Assembly: GCA_004292795.1 (NCBI GenBank)
Contig: RDXI01000008.1
Coordinates: 1 to 36,277 of the forward strand
Direction of reading: 5' to 3'
Origin: Bacteroidota bacterium
Lineage (GTDB): Bacteria > Bacteroidota > Bacteroidia > Cytophagales > Microscillaceae
Length of the DNA: 36,277 nucleotides
This document shows positions 30,833 through 36,277 of the stretch, piece by piece. Under the pieces are notes generated by a model, which saw only the letters and a program-made list of their open reading frames with translations, did no database searches and had not been told where the DNA came from. Numbering within the stretch: position 1 is the stretch's first letter; each line of letters opens with the position of its first letter. Made by a program: the position numbers and the translations under genes.

Positions 30833-32107
30833 TTACCAAGCGAACAACGGGAACTCTTGCATGAAGCTGTTGATTTCTGTTTTTACAACTTTTAGGGTAG
30901 CGTCATCATCATTTTTCATCAAAGCCGTATCAATCCAATGCGCTATTTTTTCCATATCGGCAGGCTTCAAACCGCGTGTAGTGAGGGCAGAAGTACCCAA
31001 ACGCATACCTGAAGTTACGAAAGGCGATTTATCATCAAAAGGCACTGCATTTTTGTTGATAGTGATGTCTGCCTTGATGAGTGTTTCTTGTGCGAGCTTG
31101 CCTGTAAGGTTTTTGCTACGCAAGTCTATGAGCATCAAGTGATTGTCTGTGCCTCCAGAAATGATTTGGTAGCCACGCGACACCATCGCATTTGCCAATG
31201 CTTGTGCGTTTGCTTGTACTTGTTTGCCGTATTCGAGGAACGAGTCGCTCAAGGCTTCGCCATAAGCAATAGCCTTGCCTGCTATGACATGCTCAAGCGG
31301 TCCGCCCTGTGTACCAGGGAAAACAGCCGAGTCCAATAATTCGGAAAGCATACGCAACTGTCCTTTGGGGTTTTTGATGCCAAAAGGATTTTCTATGTCG
31401 TGGCGCAACATAATCATACCTCCGCGAGGTCCGCGAAGTGTTTTGTGTGTAGTGGTAGTTACTACGTGGCAATGCTCCAACGGGTCATTCAACAAGCCTT
31501 TGGCTATCAAACCTGCGGGGTGGGCAATATCCGCCATAAGCAACGCGCCTACACTGTCCGCAATTTGGCGCAAACGAGCATAATCCCAATCACGAGAATA
31601 GGCAGAAGCACCACAAATTATCAATTTAGGCTTTTCGCGTTCTGCGGTTTCAGCCACTTTGTTCCAATCAATCAATCCCGTTTCGCGCTCCACGCCATAG
31701 AAAGACGGGCTATAGAGCTTGCCTGAAAAATTGACAGGCGAGCCATGCGTAAGGTGTCCGCCATGCGCGAGGTCGAAGCCTAAGATTTTATCGCCTGCTT
31801 GCAATAATGCGAGCATTACTGCGGCGTTGGCTTGCGCCCCAGAGTGTGGCTGTACGTTTGCCCAAGTAGCCTTGAAAAGTTCCTTAGCGCGGTCAATGGC
31901 TAATTGTTCTATTTCATCAACCACTTCGCAACCGCCATAATAGCGTTTGGCAGGCAAGCCTTCCGCATATTTGTTTGTGAGGACGCTCCCCATAGCACGC
32001 ATCACTTGTTCAGAAACGAAGTTTTCGGAGGCTATAAGTTCGATGCCATGTGTTTGGCGTATCCTTTCACGCTCAATGAGGTCGAATATGATTTGGTCTT
32101 GTTTCAT
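30833..32107 (-). CDS. glyA: Serine hydroxymethyltransferase
   Basis: The 424-aa PLP enzyme interconverts serine and glycine with tetrahydrofolate. Clear landmarks are [10 protein letters not shown] (24-33), [15 protein letters not shown] (45-59), [11 protein letters not shown] (84-94), [10 protein letters not shown] and the PLP lysine Lys222 in [16 protein letters not shown]. The C-terminal [16 protein letters not shown] is also typical. The gene is monocistronic, with a TACTTTTG box 16 bases upstream of the start and a terminator downstream. It lies back-to-back with the restriction-modification operon, separated by 154 bases that hold the palindromes. Confidence 0.97.
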   Translation of the reverse strand: MKQDQIIFDLIERERIRQTHGIELIASENFVSEQVMRAMGSVLTNKYAEGLPAKRYYGGCEVVDEIEQLAIDRAKELFKATWANVQPHSGAQANAAVMLALLQAGDKILGFDLAHGGHLTHGSPVNFSGKLYSPSFYGVERETGLIDWNKVAETAEREKPKLIICGASAYSRDWDYARLRQIADSVGALLMADIAHPAGLIAKGLLNDPLEHCHVVTTTTHKTLRGPRGGMIMLRHDIENPFGIKNPKGQLRMLSELLDSAVFPGTQGGPLEHVIAGKAIAYGEALSDSFLEYGKQVQANAQALANAMVSRGYQIISGGTDNHLMLIDLRSKNLTGKLAQETLIKADITINKNAVPFDDKSPFVTSGMRLGTSALTTRGLKPADMEKIAHWIDTALMKNDDDATLKVVKTEINSFMQEFPLFAW

Positions 32108-32122
32108 TGTGCGAAGTTAGGG

Positions 32123-32130
32123 CAAAAGTA
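32123..32130 (-). promoter_or_regulatory. -7 box TACTTTTG of glyA
   Basis: On the - strand this matches TAnnTTTG and lies 16 bases before the start codon at 32107. Confidence 0.45.
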
Positions 32131-32184
32131 GTAGATTTTCAAATTTATAGGAAAAAGCAGGGCAAAAAGCTATGTTTGATTACC

Positions 32185-32210
32185 ATAGCTTTTTTACGCA
32201 AAAAAGCTAT
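32185..32210. promoter_or_regulatory. 26-bp perfect palindrome, distal candidate operator
   Basis: Arms ATAGCTTTTTT (32185-32195) and AAAAAAGCTAT (32200-32210) flank ACGC. A further AAAAAGCTAT half site lies at 32164-32173. Confidence 0.7.
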
Positions 32211-32227
32211 CAAATCCCTTTGTAACT

Positions 32228-32252
32228 ATAGCTTTTTACGCAAAAAAGCTAT
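32228..32252. promoter_or_regulatory. 25-bp near-perfect palindrome overlapping the MTase promoter
   Basis: Arms ATAGCTTTTT (32228-32237) and AAAAAAGCTAT (32242-32252) flank the same ACGC. Its right edge overlaps the -7 box (32250-32257). It is 43 bp from the distal copy, about four helical turns. Confidence 0.7.
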
Positions 32253-32257
32253 ATTTG
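32250..32257 (+). promoter_or_regulatory. -7 box TATATTTG of the restriction-modification operon
   Basis: This matches TAnnTTTG perfectly and is followed by only four bases (CATC) before the ATG at 32262. The overlap with the palindrome suggests repression by a bound protein. Confidence 0.6.
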
Positions 32258-32261
32258 CATC

Positions 32262-33230
32262 ATGAAAACCATAGATTTGTTTGCGGGTATTGGAGGCATA
32301 CGTTTAGGATTTGAGGCTTTTGGCTGTGAAAATGTTTTCACGTCAGAATGGGATAAAGATGCTCAAAAAATGTACGAAGCTAATTTTGGTGAAGTGCCTT
32401 TGGGCGATATTACCCAAATAGCCCCTGATTCTATTCCTGACCACGATATTTTGTTAGCGGGTTTTCCTTGCCAGCCTTTTTCTATCATTGGCAATATGCA
32501 GGGTTTTGCAGATACACGCGGAACGCTGTTTTTCAATATAGAAGAAATTTTGCGTGTCAAACAACCTTATGCTTTTTTATTGGAAAACGTTAAACAATTA
32601 CGTACACACGACTCAGGGCGAACTTTTAAGGTTATTTTAGAAAAATTACAAAACTTAGGTTACTTTGTGCATCACACTATTTTGAACGCCTTAGATTTTG
32701 GCTTGCCTCAAAAACGCGAAAGAACGATTATAGTAGGCTTCAAAGAAGATGTGAGTTTTAAATTCCCTAAACCTGTTGCTGTTGGTTTATCTTTAGAGCA
32801 GATATTAGAGCCTGAAGAAACTATAGATAAAAAATATTTTGCTTCTCAAGACATCAGAGAAAAACGCCTAAAACGCCTCAAGATTAAGCCATTTTATCCT
32901 TCTATTTGGCACGAAAACAAAGGGGGCAATATTTCTGTCTTGCCTTTTTCGTGTGCATTGCGCGCAGGCGGTTCTTACAACTACTTGCTTGTGAATGGCA
33001 AACGCAGATTTTCAGAGCGTGAATTATTGCGCTTACAAGGATTTCCCGATTCATTCAAAATAGCAGTGAGTTATACAGCTATGCGCAAGCTAACGGGCAA
33101 TAGTGTTGCTGTGCCTGTGATGAGAGCAGTAGCGCAAGAAATGATGAAAGCCATACAAGAAAGAAAAATAGTACAAAAATTTCAACAACTAACCCTTTTA
33201 GATGCCGTATATGAATATTCAAACTGCTAA
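32262..33230 (+). CDS. C5-cytosine DNA methyltransferase of a HaeII-type type II RM system
   Basis: The 322-aa enzyme methylates cytosine in the target of the neighbouring nuclease. Motif I FAGIGGIRLGFEAFG (7-21), motif IV GFPCQPFS with the catalytic Cys70, motif VI LLENV at 106-110, motif VIII QKRER at 150-154, motif IX RRFSERELLRLQGFP (about 249-263) and motif X GNSVAVPV are all present. The target recognition region spans about 165-248. The protein begins at motif I with no N-terminal regulatory domain. The gene overlaps the nuclease gene, giving a compact operon. The expected target is RGCGCY, supported by the apparent absence of that sequence in the window. AT-rich composition and lack of the dispersed motif suggest horizontal origin. 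Confidence 0.95.
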   Translation: MKTIDLFAGIGGIRLGFEAFGCENVFTSEWDKDAQKMYEANFGEVPLGDITQIAPDSIPDHDILLAGFPCQPFSIIGNMQGFADTRGTLFFNIEEILRVKQPYAFLLENVKQLRTHDSGRTFKVILEKLQNLGYFVHHTILNALDFGLPQKRERTIIVGFKEDVSFKFPKPVAVGLSLEQILEPEETIDKKYFASQDIREKRLKRLKIKPFYPSIWHENKGGNISVLPFSCALRAGGSYNYLLVNGKRRFSERELLRLQGFPDSFKIAVSYTAMRKLTGNSVAVPVMRAVAQEMMKAIQERKIVQKFQQLTLLDAVYEYSNC

Positions 33231-34272
33231 AGAAGCTCTCGACAAGGTGATTGACAAATCACGAGTTCATCTGTATAAACCCATACAAATTGCCGAAATT
33301 TTGTATAGGGATAGGATTATACAAGATATTACACTTACAGAATTGGAAACATATCGTAACCCATCTAAAAAATGGCGAGATAAAATTTGTGTGCCTTTTC
33401 TGGGTAGGACAAGTACCTCATCTGCAAGGTATCAAGACGACCTTTTTAATGAAAATGCTGTGCCACCTGCTACTTTGGCTGTTTTAGGCAAGGAAAACAA
33501 GAGCAAAAATGGCATTGTAGAAGCCTACATCTATAAACGTTTTGCAGAACGTTTTTCTCAAATGTCTGTTGCTTTAGACTATTGCACTAAACACAGCCCT
33601 CAAACTTTTCAGCTCAATGATTTTTTAGATTTATTTTGGAAAGAAGCAGGTTTGAAGCGTAGCATTGATAAAATCTATGAAATAGTTGTTTACGCGCTAT
33701 TTTCTGCTTTAGTTGAGGTTTTAGAGCTTACTGTTGAGGTATCATACAATCTAGCTAAAGTAAGTATCTTGCAAGAGTTTGGAGATTTCTCAAGTAATGT
33801 CTTGAACTTATCTTCGAATACGCCTCATTTTCAAAGCACAGCGAAAATATACAGAGTCGGAGTAACCAATGCGGCTGATAGAGGAATGGATATGTGGGCA
33901 AACTTTGGCTTGGCAATCCAAATCAAACACCTATCATTAAGCGAAGAGGTAGCGGAAAATATTGTAAATACAATAACTGCTGATAGAATCGTGATTGTGT
34001 GCAAGGAGGTAGAACAAAAAACGATATTATCATTTCTCAATCAATTAGGATGGAAATCTCGCATACAGAGCATTGTTACTGAAAAAGACCTCGTAAATTG
34101 GTATGAAAAGGCTTTGCGAGGCGTATATGCTGAACAAATAGGAAGCAAAGTGTTAGAAATTTTGCAAAATGAAATTCAAGTAGAATTTCCTGCTACAAAA
34201 AATGTTGAATTTGATAGCTTTTTCGAAGGAAGAGAATATCACAGATTGCATGATTCTTTTTGGACTGTATAA
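33202..34272 (+). CDS. HaeII-family type II restriction endonuclease
   Basis: The 356-aa protein starts 29 bases inside the methyltransferase gene (a second in-frame ATG at 33211 is equally possible). It closely resembles HaeII-family nucleases, which I recall as about 350 aa. The putative PD-(D/E)XK core lies at about 225-247 in YRVGVTNAADRGMDMWANF followed by GLAIQIKHLSL, where Asp-x-Trp and the Gln-x-Lys pair would be catalytic. HaeII recognises RGCGCY. The rest is helical without known domains. It is the second gene of the RM operon, and a 13-base gap precedes the acyl-CoA dehydrogenase gene. Confidence 0.85.
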   Translation: MPYMNIQTAKEALDKVIDKSRVHLYKPIQIAEILYRDRIIQDITLTELETYRNPSKKWRDKICVPFLGRTSTSSARYQDDLFNENAVPPATLAVLGKENKSKNGIVEAYIYKRFAERFSQMSVALDYCTKHSPQTFQLNDFLDLFWKEAGLKRSIDKIYEIVVYALFSALVEVLELTVEVSYNLAKVSILQEFGDFSSNVLNLSSNTPHFQSTAKIYRVGVTNAADRGMDMWANFGLAIQIKHLSLSEEVAENIVNTITADRIVIVCKEVEQKTILSFLNQLGWKSRIQSIVTEKDLVNWYEKALRGVYAEQIGSKVLEILQNEIQVEFPATKNVEFDSFFEGREYHRLHDSFWTV

Positions 34273-34285
34273 ACCATAAAACGAT

Positions 34286-35476
34286 ATGACCAATTTATTT
34301 CTTACGCCTCGCCTGAAGCCTATTCTTGAACAGATACGGCAGTTCATGAAAGAGGAGGTTTTACCCTTAGAAGCCAATTTTTTGCACGATTGGAAAGGTA
34401 CTGCCCAAATCCTCGAAGCCAAACGCGATAAAATTCGTGCTTTGGGATTGTGGGGCTTGCACTTGCCGAAAGATTTGGGCGGTATGGGCTTGACACTCTG
34501 CGAATTTGGGCAACTAAGCGAAGTATTAGCCGAGTCGCCTTTGGGACATTATGCCTTTCATGCACAAGCTCCCGACATAGGCAATACCGAACTTTTGCAT
34601 CATTTTGGAAGCGATTACCAACACAAAACTTTCCTGCACCCACTCGCCGAAGGCAAGATTAGGAGTTGTTTTGCTATGACCGAACCCGAATTTGCAGGCT
34701 CAAATCCTGTAAACTTGGCTACCACTGCCGTACTCGAAGGGGACGAATATGTCATCAATGGGCATAAATGGTACACTTCCAGCGCAGATGGGGCTTCGTT
34801 TGCTATAGTCATGGCGGTTACCAATCCCGAAAACGCGCCTCACCAACGCGCAAGTATGATTGTAGTGCCTACTGATACCAAAGGCTTCAGCATTGTGCGC
34901 AACATAAGCGTCATGGGCGAAGCAGGCGAGGGTTGGCTTAGTCATGCAGAAGTGCGTTTTGAGAATTGCCGAGTGCCGAAAGAAAATTTGATAGGCGAGG
35001 CAGGCAAGGGCTTTGCTTTGGCGCAACACCGCCTCGGACCTGGGCGTATTCATCATTGTATGCGCTGGGTGGGCATTTCAGAACGCGCCCTCGATATGAT
35101 GATTCGTTACGCACTGAAACGCGAACTGAACAAAGGCGAAACGCTTGCTAACCAACAAGTTATACAGCATTGGATAGCAGAAAGCAGGGCAAATATCAAT
35201 GCCGCAAGGTTGATGGTATTGGACACTGCAAGAAAAATAGATGAACAAGGTGCGCCCGCTACGCGCAATGAAATCTCGGCTATCAAGTTCTTTGTGCCTA
35301 AGATTATGCTTGATGTGGTGGATAAGGCGTTGCAAGTGCATGGAGGTTTGGGAATGTCAGACGACACTGTCCTTGCCTTCTGGTACAGACACGAAAGGGC
35401 TTCGCGTATTTATGACGGAGCAGACGAAGTACACAAAACGGCTCTTGCCAAACATATTTTGAAGGGATATATGTAA
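34286..35476 (+). CDS. Acyl-CoA dehydrogenase family protein
   Basis: The 396-aa flavoenzyme resembles the ACAD10/11-like branch. Marks are LWGLHLPKDLGGMGL (51-65), CFAMTEPEFAGSNPVNLATTA for FAD and substrate contact, INGHKWYTSSADGA, LAQHRLGPGRIHHCMRWVG, LQVHGGLGMSDDTVLAFWYRHERASRIYDGADEVHKTALAKHIL. The catalytic acid region GLGMSDDT and the C-terminal RIYDGADEVH match the family. It likely oxidises an acyl-CoA (possibly 3-hydroxy or branched), but the substrate cannot be set. It begins 13 bases after the nuclease gene yet differs in base use, so it may be native and only adjoined by the RM insertion. Confidence 0.9.
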   Translation: MTNLFLTPRLKPILEQIRQFMKEEVLPLEANFLHDWKGTAQILEAKRDKIRALGLWGLHLPKDLGGMGLTLCEFGQLSEVLAESPLGHYAFHAQAPDIGNTELLHHFGSDYQHKTFLHPLAEGKIRSCFAMTEPEFAGSNPVNLATTAVLEGDEYVINGHKWYTSSADGASFAIVMAVTNPENAPHQRASMIVVPTDTKGFSIVRNISVMGEAGEGWLSHAEVRFENCRVPKENLIGEAGKGFALAQHRLGPGRIHHCMRWVGISERALDMMIRYALKRELNKGETLANQQVIQHWIAESRANINAARLMVLDTARKIDEQGAPATRNEISAIKFFVPKIMLDVVDKALQVHGGLGMSDDTVLAFWYRHERASRIYDGADEVHKTALAKHILKGYM

Positions 35477-35483
35477 AACCGCG

Positions 35484-35518
35484 AAAATCCTTGCCTACAG
35501 TTCGCAGGCAAGGATTTT
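35484..35518. terminator. Terminator formed by an inverted dispersed-motif pair
   Basis: AAAATCCTTGCCT (35484-35496) and AGGCAAGGATTTT (35506-35518) form a perfect 13-bp stem with a 9-base loop. It lies between two convergent genes. Confidence 0.8.
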
Positions 35519-35535
35519 ATATGTTTTTTCGAAGG

Positions 35536-36277
35536 TTAGACTATTCTAACCGCCTTGCCTCCGCTCATGTCCTCCCAATATTCGAGCAAATCCTTGCAAA
35601 ATTCGGTGTTTGCTTCGGCAAAGTAGCAAGTGCGGTGCATTTCTTCGGCAAGCAAAAGCATTGTGCCAAGACCACCATACGCATCAATCACAGTGTCGTG
35701 TTCGCGTGTGAGGTTTTGCAAAAGATGTTTCATGTAATCTTTGGTTTTGCTACCGCCTTTCAGGTCGGAGTTGTCTATTTCCCAAAAATCTACCAAACGC
35801 GAGTCGATGTTTTTTTGAGAGAAAAGAGCCGTATAAATCCAGCCTCCCATCAATGTTTCGGCACGACTCAGGCGAGCGCACATACTCCAACGGTAGGGAA
35901 GTTGCGTAAGGCGTAGAAAATGCTGTAGCTCTTGCACTTCAGGCGTTACGGCTATGACTTCAGCCTTGATAATCATTTTGTCAAAATTCCACGCGCCACT
36001 CGCGCCTTGTATGATGCGGGGCGGGTTGAGGTAGGCAAGGGCGCAACGGTCAGGCAAGCGTTTGAAAAAAGCCTCGTCTGCTCCATCACCACAATACAAC
36101 AAATGTTGCCCAAGTTGCCAAAACTCGCCTGCCTTCACAGTGCGCATTTGGCGTTCTATGCGTTCCTGCTCCTCGCGTTCTTTGGCGTTCTTCTTGTCGC
36201 GGAAGTAGGCAGACGTTCTCTCTGCTTCTTCTTGGCTACTGTTGCGTTTTAGCTGGAGCGCGTCCTTGTAGGTTTCG
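35536..36277 (-). CDS. DNA N6/N4 methyltransferase-like protein, 5' end outside window
   Basis: The frame is open from the stop at 35536 through the window edge. The N-terminal part visible is helical and charged (EEAERTSAYFRDKKNAKEREEQERIERQ). The pattern GEFWQLGQHLLYCGDGAD then LAYLNPPRI matches the start and catalytic motif of ParB-linked/phage-type DNA methylases, and VIDAYGGLGTMLLLAEEMHRTCYFAEANTEFC is motif I with the FxGxG-type turn. The catalytic motif is NPPR where most enzymes have (D/N/S)PP(Y/F/W/H), so activity is doubtful. Residues 50 to 120 of the fold look shortened. No restriction partner is visible. Confidence 0.6.
   Translation of the reverse strand, partial: ETYKDALQLKRNSSQEEAERTSAYFRDKKNAKEREEQERIERQMRTVKAGEFWQLGQHLLYCGDGADEAFFKRLPDRCALAYLNPPRIIQGASGAWNFDKMIIKAEVIAVTPEVQELQHFLRLTQLPYRWSMCARLSRAETLMGGWIYTALFSQKNIDSRLVDFWEIDNSDLKGGSKTKDYMKHLLQNLTREHDTVIDAYGGLGTMLLLAEEMHRTCYFAEANTEFCKDLLEYWEDMSGGKAVRIV

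Noticed and set aside
1-36277. Prophage or integrative element spanning the window
   Set aside because: No integrase, tRNA, structural phage gene or conjugation gene is seen; the accessory modules are small and separated by housekeeping genes.

Overview
The window looks like a chromosomal segment from a gliding member of the Bacteroidota, probably Cytophagales-like. The signs are a GldD gliding lipoprotein, a secreted alpha-amylase with a type IX secretion (T9SS) C-terminal sorting domain, a two-component-propeller/SpoIIE regulator, a head-GIN (DUF2807) protein, a short-chain-type threonine dehydrogenase, and promoters of the Bacteroidota type (TAnnTTTG -7 box). No rRNA, tRNA, integrase or transposase was recognised.

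Layout. 1-1990: tail of an unknown gene, then a small accessory block (Uma2-type nuclease, a minimal nucleotidyltransferase-like protein and a 64-aa partner) flanked by a near-identical 22-bp direct repeat. 2011-4495: a META-domain protein, N-carbamoylputrescine amidase and NadC. 4575-8171: T9SS amylase with a LacI-like palindrome upstream, and a GNAT/FemAB-like protein packed with a short dispersed motif. 8560-15903: threonine dehydrogenase, a WGR protein, a coiled-coil lipoprotein-gldD operon, a lipoprotein, a tandem-repeat spacer, uppP, tdk, a VOC protein and a putative papain-fold protein. 15945-25234: large sensor/phosphatase, seven-LysM wall protein, head-GIN protein with a duplicated leader, PBP4-type peptidase and a small secreted protein. 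25380-27328: a two-gene ATPase + HNH nuclease module resembling Septu. 27404-32107: glycosyltransferase, secreted protein, a PP2C phosphatase joined across an A11 run to a membrane domain, and glyA. 32262-34272: a complete type II restriction-modification pair of HaeII type. 34286-36277: acyl-CoA dehydrogenase and a partial DNA-methylase-like gene.

Three signals stand out. (1) The motif GYAGGCAAG/CTTGCCTRC is hugely over-represented (about 46 copies of TTGCCTAC alone on both strands, against roughly 1 expected), lies inside genes and between them, forms terminator hairpins when paired, and is absent from the restriction-modification block. It behaves like a DNA uptake sequence or a HIP1-like genomic signature. 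(2) In a by-eye scan, none of about 185 GCGC sites has the form RGCGCY, the HaeII target, which matches the restriction system encoded here. (3) The PP2C gene ends at an 11-A run, and a -1 shift there opens a membrane-anchored extension that has no ATG of its own.

The accessory modules (Uma2/nucleotidyltransferase, Septu-like, restriction-modification) sit between housekeeping genes. Cell-envelope functions (UppP, PBP4, LysM/DPBB, GldD, T9SS cargo) make up much of the remaining content. All counts were made by eye, and functions come from recognised motifs, not from database searches.
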